NCBI GenBank assembly: GCA_025602905.1
Contig: JAHLKI010000007.1
Coordinates: 558,001-622,000 of the forward strand
From: Phlyctochytrium arcticum
Lineage: Eukaryota; Chytridiomycota; Chytridiomycetes; Chytridiales; Chytridiaceae
Reading direction: 5' to 3'
DNA: 64,000 nucleotides
Shown: positions 1-13,139 of the stretch, piece by piece
Numbering within the stretch: position 1 is the stretch's first letter
How the letters are laid out: each line of letters starts with the position of its first letter
Position numbers and translations under genes: made by a program
The notes under the pieces: model-generated
The model's database searches: none
What the model was told of the DNA's origin: nothing
Seen by the model: only the letters and a program-made list of their open reading frames with translations

Positions 1-27
1 TACATCAACTAGACTAATTAAATGAAT

Positions 28-1906
28 TTAAATCTTGAGACGAAGGAGACCCTTGTGTGTGCCGACCCACAACTCTCCATTATATCGAATAACATTGTGG
101 ATGATCCAGTCGCCGGGGGTATAGAGCCCTTCGCTGGGCAGAACATCAACTCCGGGAAAACTCTGTTCCTCCAAAGTTTCGGCAGAATTAGACGTATCAG
201 TAGGGGAAAGGTGCACCCTGCAAAGACTTCGTCCTGTTTCGAGTTCGATTGCTTCGAACCAGCCCTTGGTGGTTATGACGATTAAGAGTGGGTGTAAAAC
301 ACAATATGTGGCAACGGAGTCATTCCCTTCCACGCGAATAGGATGCGCCAAAGGAGGATGATGACCCTTAGGTCGTTTGACGGGAGGGAGAGAAACAGTG
401 CGGCGAAGACTGCCTTGGTGTGTGTTTAGACGGGTCTGAGCAGTATGGAGTAGATCGCCAATGTCCCATACAACCACATTTCCTCCATTTTGAGACCTTC
501 CAGAAATCGGGGCGTGTGAAGGGGGATGAGTGGGTTCGACAACTGGGACAAGAGGCGATTGCGGGATTGGTGGGTATGCAGGAAGATCGGGCACGAGTAC
601 TCCCGTGTTCACTGTTAGCGGGTTACCGCCAGCGGCACCCTGCGTTACAGTCAACATATCTTCAGTCCGGCTATCGTCGTCCAGATCATCGTCCACGTCG
701 CCCGCATCCGTGAAGACGGCGATGGCCAGGCTCTTTGGCCTTTTCCATTCTCCGCAGAGCCAATTCTCCGGGTTGTCAACCCAAGTCAATCCCAGGACAG
801 GACCAGCTAAATCACTCGTCACGAGCGAAACAAGAGGAGCACCGGTCGCAAAATCCCAGATCCGAATGTGATGACCGTCGAAATGGCCAGTCAAAATGAT
901 GGAATCGTATGGTTCACCCATCTCGATTGTGGACACATCTCGACCCATTTCTCTACGCTCAATCAGCCGGCCCGATTTGTAGTCATAAATAAGGCGGACG
1001 CCCGTGTCAATATCTGAAATGCCGAGCACGACCAACAGGGCTTCTGATCGACCATCAAAATAGTTTGAGCTTGCGGGTGAATACGTTGATAACGCAAAAA
1101 CCTCTACGTCTTGAGGTAAATCAAGGTGGGATATGTGAAACTTTGGATCGTCGTTGATTCCGCTGAGTTCCCCAGCGGCAGGCATCAAACAACACTGGAG
1201 CGACGCTGACTGATCTGAAATCCTCCTACCCACCACGTAGAACCCTCGTTGAGCGTCCATGTGCCTTACAGCAACTTCACCATCGAAGCAGGCAGATCCA
1301 CCAAGCTGGCCAGTGCCAAGCTCCAAGAAACAGACAGTGGTTCGTCGCGCGCCTGTTCCGTCCATTTCTGGGTCCTTGATACATACGGAAAATGCCACAA
1401 GTCCAGAAGGCCTCATAACATCTTCGTCGGATATTTCCTCAGGTTTGCGCGGTTTGCCATATTCCAATGCTTGATCCGGGCAAAAACCAGTGTGGTACAT
1501 ATGGTACAAATGGGGTTCAGGAAAGGATATTGATGGTACACATGACGCAAGCTTCTGATTTGAGAAAACGAGTTCTAGAACGGACGTTTGACGTTCGCCT
1601 AGGTTTTCCCAACGCTTGGTACATGCTTTCGACGCTGCAAGCTTTCGCCGCCAATTCGTGCCCTCGTAGGGGCAGCTTAGCTGTGGGTACGTTGCTGTAT
1701 ATGCTTCATACCAGCTTCGATTTGATTTCGCAAGTCTACAATAAAATCATGTGAGATACCGACAACCCACAGCTCTCCAGAGCAAGCACTGACCGCTTGA
1801 ACCGCCGGCAAATACGGGAAAACTTGACCAGATCTCGATACTCCTGGGTGAGATGGCTCATGACAATAAGCCAGATATCGTCGGGGAGAGCTAGAGTCTG
1901 AGACAT
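28..1906 (-). CDS. F-box protein with WD/beta-propeller-like C-terminus
   Basis: Two exons. The first, from the ATG at 1906, encodes a classic F-box (LPDDIWLIVMSHL, then a CRRFKR helix), the part of such proteins that binds Skp1 in SCF ubiquitin ligases. The reading frame stops soon after, but removing an intron of about 56 bp (donor GTCAGT near 1794, acceptor TTTTATTGTAG near 1737) joins CRRFKR to a long open frame starting SNRSWYEAY, the usual W-containing end of an F-box. The remaining ~570 residues run to the stop at 28 and include a WD-like segment (GHFDGHHIRIWDF) and other beta-rich stretches, so a substrate-binding propeller is likely. Substrate unknown. The GTCAGT donor is unusual but recurs in the CK2 gene here. 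F-box call strong, propeller call moderate. Confidence 0.75.
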
Positions 1907-2743
1907 TGTCCTTGTTCCTGCGATAATCCTATGCTTTTGGGTGGCAAGTTGGTTGGGCACTAGTCTTGGCGGCCCATTCTCGGGGCAACCCAAAAGTCGT
2001 CAAGTACTTGCAGCGGCGAGGGCCAGTAGTGTTTCGAGTGCCTAATAGGGAGCTTCCATCCGTCCTCCTTCCGCGGCTACTCAACACTGGAAAATGAAAT
2101 TGGCAGGCTGGTGTGTCATGTCAGGAAAGGGCTGGCGGCTGCTGGAGGCCTTGCCTTGCGCAGGCTGGAGTTCAGCGGCTCAGCTTCGCGGTTTCCCCAA
2201 CTTTCCGTCGAGGGCGATCTGGTCTTTTCTGGAACCAACGCAGAGCAAATTTATGGACATGCAGAGTATTTGATAGAAGCATGGGATTCGGAAGAGACGG
2301 CGGCATCAAGTACACCTTGTTTCGTCCCACGGTTCGGATTGGCTCCAATGGTAGAGTTCCTAGCGATGGGCCGCTTCCGTGAGGACGCCTTGCTCCTCAA
2401 CCGAAAACGTTTGCTCCGCCATCAACGCCTGCGTCTAGAATCGGGAAGGCTAGGGGGGACATCATCTGGAATCAAGGAGGCCTGCCATGGCTTGCATTGC
2501 GCATCGTTGGGAAGGTAGGCATTTGAGCGACGAAAGACATTTTGGCCGTTCCAAGTCCCCATCAGGATATACGTTTGAGAATTTTGGGGTCAAGAAGCCC
2601 TCGCTTCTATGATTCGACCGCCAGAAACCGTATTGATGGATGCAAGCGGAAAATGTTATCGAAATTGAAAATTCTAGTGTGAAGCACACCCATCATATGT
2701 AACAAATATACTACCAGCAGAGTGACTTTATAGGCCGTCTTGA
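1907..2743. other. intergenic region, no gene supported
   Basis: An 837-bp gap between the F-box gene start and the ATG16 stop. A + frame of 135 codons lies at 2111-2518 but begins at GTG and shows no recognisable motif; a - frame of 75 codons overlaps it. Both neighbours run leftward, so this gap should hold the F-box promoter and the ATG16 3' end. Confidence 0.5.
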
Positions 2744-5311
2744 TCAATTCCAATACATCAGCACTCGGTCCTTTTCAGCTGAATATATCGCGCTTCCTCC
2801 TTGAGGGTTCCAAACAACACCACACACTGAGGATCTGCGAATAAACCTTGAGCTAGAATTCCGACACTAGTGCCACGGTCCATCTACTTACTTGTGACCC
2901 TGTAGAATCCTCTCAACCTGACCAGTTTGAACATCCCACACAAATACAGCACCATCTGCTGATCCCGAGACAGCGAAGCGTCCATCAGGACTTGGTTTCA
3001 CGCTTTAGCATTGGATCTCCAAATCATTTCAACAAATGCCATACCTAAACGACGACTTGAGCCAGTTCATTCCTACACGGAATTGGTCATGGCTACAATC
3101 ATTAAGTATGGATATCATCGAAGGGTAAATTTGCTGCTTACGCTAGTATTCCCCGAACTTGGAAAGTGTTCATATCAATGATTTTCAACGTGTTATCCCG
3201 GGAAGTTGTCATGATGACATTCTCAGCTGTTAAACATCGGATGATCAATCAATATGAAGAGAGAATGGAGTAATTTGGCTTACTTGGAGAAGTTACAACG
3301 CTGGTAATCTGGCCATAATGGACGCCGGTCAATTCACGAATGAGGCTTCCCGTTCGACTATCCCACAACCGGATATTATTGTCGAGGTGACCGCTCGCAA
3401 TGATGGTTCTGAGGATAAGAGTTACTAAAAGACCAAGGCGAATAATGTTTTCGGCATACCCATCGCCGTTTAATGGAGCCAGGTCATTGCAACTCGACAA
3501 AGTGAAGATTGTACTCGTGCCTACAGAAGCGTGAGAATCCCAACCTTTACCTGCATGAAAGGCCAAAATCCTTACAAAACCCCTTGTTCAGGTCCCAAAT
3601 TTTTATCGTCCGGTCATGTGAGCCAGATATCTGTTGTCGATTGAGATACATTTTCGTTGGCTTTGATACAAATCAACTTTGCATACCACGCAGTTGTTGT
3701 CCGTGAATTTCGCCGTGTACACTTTGCCGATGTGCCCGGTCAATGTATGCTAATGAAGAATAACGGATGAGCAAAGAAACGTATAATGCAAATGCCCTGT
3801 CCAGCTGATGAATACGGGGAAACCACGCACCTTTAGTCTTCCAGTGCCGGTGACCCAAATTTTGGCTGAGTTGTCATTTGAAGTTCCCATGACTAGATCG
3901 CTACCACTATTGAAGGCTAGTGACATAATCCCTTGAAGTGATCCAGACAACGTTGATTTTATAGAACCTAAAGACCGTCAAACCCGGAAAGTGCATTAGG
4001 ACATTGAACAAAGGCACCCTACCAGACTTGGCGTCATAGAGTATGACTTTTCTGTCGTTGCCTCCTGTAGCCACTAATGAGCCATCTGGACTGACTTGTA
4101 CACAGTTGATCTCAGAACTGTGCGAAGTCTTCACTATGTCAGCGCTTTCTTGTAATTCCATTTCGCACTACACTTACTATTGACTTTGTGGCTTTGGTTG
4201 GAGCCGAAACTTGGCTGCTTGGCAATATCATACTGTAACTGTGTGAGTAAATCAGAGGAGAATGCAAACCGAACGCGCTCATACGCTGTATCCACCAAGC
4301 CAACTCCTGATGACTGTCGCGATGCCTGTCGAGATGGTGTTGGTGATGTGGTCTTCAATTTCATCGCGCTACCGAATGCTGTTAATGTCTTTACCATAGA
4401 CAATGCGCTCAATAAACGTTACCCTTCCATGTACTCATTTGCTTCGTTCATTCGCGCAACCTGCTCTTGCTTTAAAAGAATCCAACGGTCAATGAGCTGC
4501 TTGTTTTCGTCTTCGAGTGTGCTGACGCGAGACTCTTTGTCCTTTAGCTGTTCTTCCCTTTGGACGAGTTCCAATTGATGTGTAGAGAGCTCATCGCGGA
4601 GGATCTGCTCATCGTGGGTTACTATGAATGCCAGGGGATACTGATAGGAACAAGAATACCTGAATAACATGGTCCTTTTCGCGAATCAGGTCCTGTAAGT
4701 CGTTCAGGCGGATGTTTGCCGTTTGTAATTTGTGCTTGAGCGTCGAATTTCTTATGTTATTGGTCGACACGATTACCATCAAAGCGAGAAGCGGTATGGC
4801 AACTCACTCGTCCTCCAACCCTCCAACTTTTCCGTCAGAGCGTTGCACAGACTCCATCAGCTCCAGCATCTTTTGGGCATTTTGTCCTTGCGTCTTGTAC
4901 AGCTCGCCCCGCTCCTCTTTAAGTTCGCTCAACTGATGCTCAAGCGCTGCGAGTCGATTCTGCTCATTTCCATCGCTGATGTGCGGTATTCAGTTGATGT
5001 TTTCACATAACTTCTCCAGACCTGAACGAACCCCGAATCTCTTCCCGTTGAACTAGGTGCTTCCACGCGACGTAGTCTTGCATCGCTCAGTTGAGCTTTC
5101 AAAGCAAGAATGTTGTTCTGAAGCTCTGTGTCTAAATTGTGCATGAGTCGACCTCGATCACCCTACCTCAAGGTGCACAAGAAGACATACGACTTTGAAA
5201 GATAGCTCTGAAGGGTAGTTCCTCCCGTTCTTTACGCTCCGCCAGTCCTCTCAAGATTGCGGCGTGCCACGCTGGTTCGGTCAGGGTAGCAACCACCGGA
5301 TCCTCTGCCAT
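2744..5311 (-). CDS. ATG16: Autophagy protein ATG16 (WD40-containing, ATG16L type)
   Basis: Scaffold that, with the ATG12-ATG5 conjugate, directs lipidation of ATG8 on forming autophagosomes. The ATG at 5311 opens a short exon with the ATG5-binding helix (AWHAAILRGLAERKEREE, then LPFRAIFQS), spliced at GTATGT. Downstream exons give a coiled coil and the conserved ENKQLIDRW motif near 4500, then about seven WD40 blades (VATGGNDRKVILYDA, then SGHLDNNIRLWDSRTG, then SGSADGAVFVWDVQTG). The last exon joins through donor AA|GTAAGT to end in DRVLMYWN and the stop at 2744. The whole plan matches animal ATG16L1 rather than yeast Atg16, which is a short coiled-coil protein without the propeller. Many small exons; I did not place every boundary. 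Confidence 0.9.
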
Positions 5312-5587
5312 TAAGAATCCTTTCTGAGATAGTCTCTGGTAAGCTTACAGTCGGGCCACTCGAGTTGTTTGTTGGTAGAAGCTGTTGGAAAAGCGTTGCG
5401 AAAATAGGTCTTTCGCTTGTCTCTGGCAAATTTGGCAATTTGGTTTGTCACAGTCAATTTACCTCGATTTGAGATTAATGGTCTCAAGAAATGACAGAAT
5501 GACAGGTGTCAAAATCCGGTGAAAATTCGGTCACCGCGGGGGTACTTGAATGATTCGGGGACGTATGTACATAAATACTATTCTAAA

Positions 5588-8500
5588 CTACTCTAAGTTA
5601 TCATTCTTGGGGTTCTGCCGGAAGAACCGGTGTAACATACGACCATTTTCTTGACCTAGGATGTCCTGACACTCTTTCAGTGTCAGCTCGCTAAGCTGGA
5701 GCAAATTATCAACTTTAAGCATCACATGCCGATAATTCTTGCTATTTATCCCCGGTAGAGAGCGTAGCACGTCCTTCAGAGAACAATTAGATACAGCAGA
5801 CCCAAAAGAAAACATTTTGTAGTACCGATGGTGTAATGTTGAAGGAGCTATCAATTGATTCGACATTATCAACCCCTACTGCCATGGCGTCCTCCATATT
5901 TGGTTCTTCTTGATTTTTCTGCCAGATAGAGGTGTTTTTAGGTGAAGAACGTATGGACGAATGCAGACATCCTCCAATAGCGTTACCTTCAGATCTTCCA
6001 CAATCTCTGCCGTGGCTCCCGCACTTGAACTCCACACTAGCCGTAATTTGGGGAAATGGAGGCAAAGCAACGTCAATCTACTGCCGACATCCTTGGAATC
6101 TATCTCGCCTTTCAAGTCGCGGTCACTGTGTAGTGAAAACGCCTTGTCTTTGTCGAATTCAATCAGCAGCACGGGAATTTTGTAATGCAGCGACATGGCG
6201 TCGCATTGTGTGTACAGGCGCCCGGATTTTAATGACGAGATAAGATCCGATACTGATTTGCGTTCCACGCAAATATCAGGACTTAGGATGTAATCGCCGA
6301 CTTCGAGCGTGCAAGCTTTGAGCGTTATGCCGCGCCCATGAATGAGCGAAGGCAGTGACGATCGAAACTCCCGCACATCCACTATAACTTGATTCTTCTC
6401 CGATGCCGGGATGCGCTGGCCGCCGGCCAAGCGAGTGTCAATTTTTTTCCAAAACTCCTCGTCAGGATCCACTGCAGTGCGACCATCTTGGTCTATCGGC
6501 ACTGCCATTATCTAGATAGAAAATTAGTTTAATTGCCTCCTTCAAACCAATTATTACTTACACTCTTTTCTCTGATTAGCTTTTCGAAAGCGGCCTTTTC
6601 TTTTCGAATCTGAGCCAGGAAACGTTGCTCTTCTACTGAACTGCTATAAACCAGGAAATGAACCTCCAGATGGTGTGATGCGTTTAAAGCTTTGAAAATC
6701 TACGGCCACGCCCGTTTAGTCAATGACGAAAAGTTTACCATTTCATTCGTACCTCAACTCTCCGAATGAACCCTAGGTCAGAATCGTACATCACAATGTA
6801 GCTTGGTCGTAGGTCGTTGAGCACCCGAGTATCATCATCACCATTGGCACTAGAATCACCGCCTAAAGACATCGATGTGCTGGAATAAGGGCGTATGACA
6901 ATGCTTGACGACGCATTCACCAGGCCCATGCGGAAGGGACCGTCAGTTTTAGGGGGTGGCAAGTCCTCCTGCAAATCTGGCTCAGGCACTTCAACCGGAT
7001 CTGCTTGACTGAGACTAGTGCCAACATGAGTGGGTTTTGCCCGCTACTCATTCGTGTTCTCACTCACAAGTTTGCAATTTCCTCTGCTTCTTTCTCAAAG
7101 GTAGCCGAGAGACGGGATCCACTCTTTTCCTGCCCGTATTGACCCCTTTCTTGCACGCTACTTCCCCCTCTTACTCGACGCCTCTTGTTCGCTGGTGCCC
7201 CACGAGCGGAAGCATCCCCTCGTCCCAAAGTGCCCTTTCCTGGCCCTTATTCAACCAGATTTGTAAAACAGCATGAATATGCGATTAAGCGCAATTTACC
7301 TTTAGCGAGCTGCTCTGCCAATTGCCTTTCTTTCCTACTTGCATAAAGGTTTTTGGTCAGTGTAGACATTCCACTCTTCCAGCGGAAGTACTTTGCCAGC
7401 AGACGATTCAGAAGTCTCTCTGACCCTTCGCTACAGTACGCATTCCTCGCGGGGGTTTCCTGATCCGCGCCCAATTCCCCATCCTGGTTCGATTCATCCT
7501 CCGATGGCTCGTCACTGCTATCGCTGCCCAACTCTACTGGCCGCCGCCGTTCACTGGCATTGGTTACAGCAGCTTTGCGTTTTCTTTGAGAAAATTGGGA
7601 GTGCTGCGTAGGATTAACGGATACTTCCGTTTCCGGCTTGATCAATGTAAGATCGCATTGAGCAACTATCTCCCGCAGCTGGGCGCATGTTCTGTCACCT
7701 TCAACCATAACCAAGGTAGGCCCACAGACTTGAACCCAATTTAGTTGCGGTAGAGTAGGCTTGTGAGTACGTCACGTACCTTCACCTGCCTGTAGTCTCT
7801 TGTGGCGATCAGCTTGTATAGCCTTCAGGGTTCTCACCAATGCTCCCCACTTCGGCTGTTCTTCCATAACCGGTCGTACTCCAGGGGGAATCCCAGCTAG
7901 AAGGTCTCCAGGTACCCCTGGCTCTCGCATGTAAACGCGTCGGCGACTCGCTTCTAACACAACTTGCGCAGCATCCAGTAACAACCATTGACTATGAGCT
8001 GCGTCTGAGCGAAAAACTGCACTCGGTTCGATGGCATTCGCGGCAACGATAGTCTCAAGAAATGAATTGAAGGTGATGCAATCATATGAAACCAGATAGC
8101 TATATTCCAAGTCAGAAATACAAACCATTGGCGTCGTCAAAGTTTTTGAGGTAAGTTACCTCAAAAGTCGGCGAAGGATCTTCATGTCGCTCACAAGCTG
8201 CTTTGACTTTGATCCAATTCGATGCCAGATAGGATCCAACTGGGCTTTTATGGTCTGATCAAATGACTTGAAAAATGCATTTTCGACAACAAAGTCCTCC
8301 GCATCAATCTACAGGCCGTACCGGACTTAGGCATTTGGGCGTCGTACTTGTCATTTTGGACTTACGGATGGATTGGATCGCCGAAGTTCTGCGAGACATT
8401 GATCGATGCAATCCACGAGTCCCGCTTGAATCTCTTGCATGGTTTTAGTGTATGACACTTGGGTTTCTAAAACTTTCACCCCTCCTGACGTGTCCAACGT

Positions 8501-9402
8501 TTCTTGAATTCTGACATGAAAGCTGGAAAATAGAGTCGGTCATCAGTTTTATCAGTTCAAGTCATCCATTATCAACTGACCGAGGCCAAAAATAAACATG
8601 GCGCAAAAATAAGAGTTTCATCGATCGCTCCAACTTCCAAAAGCCATGCGTGAAAGCTTCTGGCTCCTCAGATATTGCTTTAATGAAGCCTTGCTATAGG
8701 GTATCATGTTTTAATCATGCATGAGACGTGACGGTCGTCGCCACGCACCTTATTGTCGTCACGAAATAAGCGAAGAATGAAAGCCTCTGTGGAGGTATCT
8801 GTGATTCTGGAAGAACTGTTGGAGGATACCATACGCGGGAGTTCAAGCTTCAAGCAGAGCCGTACCGGTGAGCATGATTAACGATAACCCCCAGAAGCAA
8901 GTCAAAGGGAACCAATTTGTTCAACATATCCACAACAAGAATCCGGGATGTTATCGACAAGACACCCCCGGACCGGTATAGGTCAGCCCTGCACAAAATC
9001 AGAAGATTCAGGGTATCTACTTGAGACAGAAGTCACAAACCTTTCGCTCGCAGGTGTTTCATTGTTTATAATGCGAAACAGGTCTGGATGTGATTCATCA
9101 TCTTCGGCGGAAGCAGGCCCATTAGCCGCACGCAATGATACAAGATCTTCCTTGAGAGTTTCAAATTCCTTCGCTGGAGTATTGATCAGCAGGACCAGTC
9201 CTCGTGGGTCACAGTAGACCTGTAAAAAGGTGAGGAGAACACTTCGTAGCCCCAGGCCTCGAGCTGTTATCAATAGGCCGTCGCCTTTTCCTTCGCTCCC
9301 TCGAGGTGCTGTCGCAGCGAGTGCTGAAAAGGATTTTAATGGCTTTACAGCTGAAGGCATTAAATCCTCAACCATATGCCGATGAAAGGGGAGTAGGTTC
9401 AT
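5588..9402 (-). CDS. ERCC4: DNA repair endonuclease XPF/Rad1 (ERCC4)
   Basis: Catalytic half of the XPF-ERCC1 nuclease, which cuts 5' of lesions in nucleotide-excision and crosslink repair. The ATG at 9402 gives the N-terminal helicase-like domain (GDGLLITARGLGLRS, LVLLINTPAKE). A low-complexity, acidic, basic-rich linker lies near 7300-7700. The ERCC4 nuclease domain follows (VIVDVREFRSSLPSLIHGRG, LEVGDYILSPDICVERKS with the catalytic ERKxxxD signature near 6270). The last exon (about 5780-5588) holds the C-terminal helix-hairpin-helix (RSLPGINSKNYRHVM) that pairs with ERCC1; it is reached by splicing from a short exon ending PSVLQ. At least eight exons. All catalytic residues I can check are intact. 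Confidence 0.93.
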
Positions 9403-9683
9403 GGTACTGTGTGGGCCGCTGGGCAGGTTTCTCGTCTAGTCTGCCCTCGGAGTCAGTGGACATCTCAAGATTCTCATACCGCCATGTATGAACCTGTCGA
9501 AAATACCAAACCACGCGCGCGGTATGAAACAAGAATTCCATTGCCAAACTCACAAATAGATCAATTGCTTATCCATAAATCAAGCCTAGATTCTGTCACC
9601 ATACTCGAAAAAGCCATTGGTTTTCAATTATTGTTATCTAACGTGGCATCTCGGGAGTTGTTGTATCCTCGGAAGATCTCGAA

Positions 9684-11334
9684 ATGAGTTTGCTCACGCA
9701 GCGACAGAAGGAAGATCTGTAAGTTAGCTGCAAGAAGGTCAACAAAAGCGGAAGACTGATCAGTTCCAGTCAGTTGTCAGTTCTCGACTTTCTCCGCGCG
9801 AATGGATTTTCATCATCCTTCGAAGCGTTTCAAAAGGAGGCGAGCCTAGAGAGTTACAATTCCGATGGCAAGCAGCGTTACTCAGGACTTTTGGAAAAAA
9901 AGTGGACATCTGTTATAAGACTGCAAAAGAAGGTTCGCTTTCACTGCAAAGTAATCTCTGACGAGAAAAGTCGTCACAAACCAAGTCTTTTGTTTATAGA
10001 TTATGGAACACGAAACGAAAATTGCGCAGCTAGAGGAAGACCTGAGCAGAGCTCCTGTGCGGAAAGCAACTGAATCTGTTGACTGGATACCAAAAGCTCC
10101 GCATAAACATAGTCTCAATGGACATCGCGCCCCTATTACGAAAGTGGCCTTCCATCCCATATTCTCAGTAGTCGCGTCAGCATCTGAAGATACCACCATA
10201 AAAATTTGGGACTTTGAGAGCGGCGATTTCGAACAGACGCTGAAAGGCCATACTAAAACTATCAGCGATATTGCATGGGACGCAAAGGGCCATTTGCTGG
10301 GTATGTGACTAGTGGGACTTAGGCTGCTATGGCATTCGGAAAACTGGGGACTGAGTCCATTCTTCCTTAGTTTCATGCTCTGCCGACCTTACCGTCAAAA
10401 TATGGGACTCGCAATCACAATACCAATGCATCAAGACGTTGCACGGCCATGATCATAGTATTTCGGCCGTTAAGTTTCACCCGACTGGAGATTACGTCGT
10501 ATCCGCCTCAAGAGATAAAACCGTCAAGGTCTGGGAAGTCACAACAGGGTAGGAGCTTGACATTCCCGGTCCTGTTCTATTGGGTGATTGACTTATTGTG
10601 AGCCAATAGTTACTGCATAAAAACATTACATGGTCATCTTGACTGGGTGCGGGCTCTAGCGATCAGCGAAGATGGCCGCATACTGGCCAGTTGCGGAAGC
10701 GATCAGGTTAGACTCCAAACTCAAACAATCCTGATACTTTTATCAAATCCGTCTTAGACAATAAGGATATGGGACTTCCAATCTGGCGACTGCAAAGGCG
10801 AGCTTCGGGGTCACGAACACGTTTTAGAATGCGTCGCATTTGCTCCCATACGCGCTGCAAGTCATATACGTGAACTGGCCGGGATCACAGTAAGCCAAGT
10901 GATTTCCGTAAGACGTTCTTCTTCAGACAGCTCACGAGGTGTCATCAGAGTTCGGTCAAGGATGAAGAGCCTGGTCAATACTTGGCGACTGGCTCTCGAG
11001 ATAAGACCATAAAAATCTGGGATACCGGAACCGGTCAATGCATCTCTACTCTGGTAAGGCTACTAAAACCCCATTGCTATGTCATTGTTGACCCAAGCTG
11101 TAGGCGGGACACGATAATTGGGTCAGGGGAGTGATTTTTCATCCAAACGGAAAATTCCTACTAAGTTGCTCAGACGATAAAACCCTCCGCATTTGGGATC
11201 TCAAATCCGGCCGCTGTATCAAAAGCATTGATGCGCACTCGCATTTCCTCACAAGTTTAGATATTGCCAGCAATAGTCCTGTAGTTGCCACAGGCTCAGT
11301 TGATCAATCTCTAAGAATATGGCTTTGCTCGTAG
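9684..11334 (+). CDS. PAC1: LIS1/PAC1/NudF dynein regulator
   Basis: WD40 protein that binds cytoplasmic dynein and, with NudE, controls its loading on microtubules and nuclear migration. The first exon (ATG at 9684) encodes [12 protein letters not shown] and splices at GTAAGT to [14 protein letters not shown], a LisH dimerisation motif; the coiled coil follows ([15 protein letters not shown] is near identical to other LIS1 proteins). Seven WD40 repeats come next, for example [46 protein letters not shown] and the last blade [12 protein letters not shown] just before the stop at 11334. Seven or so exons. Divergent from XPF with 281 bp between the two ATGs, so they probably share a bidirectional promoter. 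Confidence 0.95.
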
Positions 11335-12109
11335 ATTCACTGTCTGCAGCATTACAAACAAAGCCATAACGTCACAGACTCATTTATGTAATCAGACTTT
11401 TTAGACTTGATTTCTTCACAAAAACTACACCTAGAACCTAGATATTTAGACTGATCCTCATTTCTTTATGCATGAAGAACATAATGAGAAGATCTTCGAA
11501 GACAAGGATGTGCCGAATGAAGGCTTTCGGCCATTCCACTTTAACGCGTATCCCGATATAGTTGGAACTGTGGCCCAGACTGTTCGAAGACTTTTCATTA
11601 AGCATCAAGGACATCGAGGGCGACCACAAGATTCAGCGCGTAAGCGTGCAATACATTCAGAAGCATCTATCGGCTCAGTGGGTGGCATCGGGCACAATCC
11701 CCCGCATCTGGATCGACGTGGGAAACTAGAAGCGCGTCAAAGTATGATTATACCCTTCACCAAGCTTCCCTAACGTTGAATAACGCAATGATTTAGATTC
11801 GTGCGGCTGGAATGGAAATGGGAGGCAGTTTGACGCGTCCAACACTACTGTGGTGCGTACGCTAGGTATAGACCCGTAGAGCGTGGTTTCTGATCAATGA
11901 GTAGTATCAGTGCGGAACGAGATATTTCTCAAGCGCGCAGTTCAACTCACGACCAGCAAACAAGGTTTGCACAGCGTGTGAAAGCACCAACTTAGGTTGC
12001 CTCCGCAAATGTTGCACGGCTCTCTCTACGGTAAAGTGGTTTGCATATTCAACTGGATGAGGATAGAGGCTGACTGAACCAATAGGGAACGTTTTGTGTG
12101 TGCCCTGCA
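11335..12109. other. gap with possible unassigned exons
   Basis: Between LIS1 and the membrane-protein gene. On + the stretch 11468-11590 (KIFEDKDVPNEGFRPFHF) and, in another frame, 11600-11728 (GDHKIQRVSVQYIQKHLSAQ) look protein-like, as does 11907-12152 on - (ERAVQHLRRQPKLVL). I could not connect them into one model. They may be exons of a small gene or decayed coding sequence. Confidence 0.3.
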
Positions 12110-13139
12110 GATTTGCACGGCCCCACCTGTAGCTGGTGGTATCAGTTCTCATGTTCTTCTACATTGGAGTCTCCGGATCTGTCTTCCTGCGCATCCACAT
12201 CCGCAGCATCATCATTATCCAACACCGCGTCCGTCATTCTGAATGATTACGACGATACAAATCAGGCGTGCCCGCGATTTTCGACCAGCGAGGTGGTCGA
12301 CTTCAAGTTCCGCTTGAAATGCAAGCAAGACGGAGATTTGTATGTCAATATTACGAGACAGTCGGTGGGCGGGTCACTCGTGTATACTGATGGATTGTTC
12401 CAATACCAGATAGGAGACAAAGACCAGGTCAGTCTACATCATCCCAAAGCTGCCAAGCGAATCAATAGAAGCTGACGTATATAGGAACTTCTAGTTTGCG
12501 TACAGCTACTTTGATCCATCTCGTCAGTTTCGCGTCACTTTCCATAACTTCTATCGCCTATCGGACGAATCCCAGGCATATTTCAGCACTTTATCAGATC
12601 CATTGATGCTGATCGGGGGAGCAGACATTTTGGTGAAAGCCAATCTTTCTTCAATATCGACTTCAGGATATAGCTCCTCACGAAATCAATTTGTTGCCGG
12701 AGGTCGTGTGTATTTTGAAGGAGGTATACATACGGTTAATTATGGTGTTGTTGGTCTCTGCTCACATAAATTTTGAACTTAGGGGTTTACAGTACTTCGA
12801 ATTCCTGGTATCCCGGTTTGACAAAAGATTTTCGGTAGAGTTTATTTGCGTGGTGCAGCCGATTGACGATTAATGATTTTTGTCAGTTACGCGAACGCTC
12901 TGGACTTTCATTCTCCCTTGCCAAAATCTTTCAACACGCTTCCAATCGCACAGACCTCATCTGGACTTTCAGTTGGTGCAATCATTGGCATAGCCATAGC
13001 GTCCCTCATGTAAGTGTATAGTATCGGCCACTCTAGTGGACTTACCATAACATACCTCTCCTCCGCAAGATTCGCGACGACTGTCATCAATTTCACCATC
13101 AAGGAACGTAGACGCATGAGAGAGAAAACTGCAAATTAG
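12110..13139 (+). CDS. Unrecognised type I membrane protein (5' end unresolved)
   Basis: Start not determined; the first supported exon follows the acceptor TGTGTGCCCTGCAG at about 12109. Exon 1 is Ser/Thr/Cys-rich, then reads DFKFRLKCKQDGDLYVNITR, like an extracellular beta-sandwich. Exon 2 (about 12493-12724) continues FAYSYFDPSRQFRVTFHNFY and is also beta-rich. After one or more introns I could not fix (12725-12890) comes a hydrophobic helix (SVGAIIGIAIASLM) spliced to FATTVINFTIKERRRMREK and a stop at 13139. One transmembrane helix followed by a basic tail suggests a cell-surface protein with a short cytoplasmic end. No family recognised. Its 3' end is only 73 bp from the convergent V-ATPase gene. 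Confidence 0.55.

Noticed and set aside
2111..2518. 135-codon + frame between the F-box and ATG16 genes
   Set aside because: Starts at GTG, no in-frame early ATG, no motif, and other frames over the same bases are equally open.
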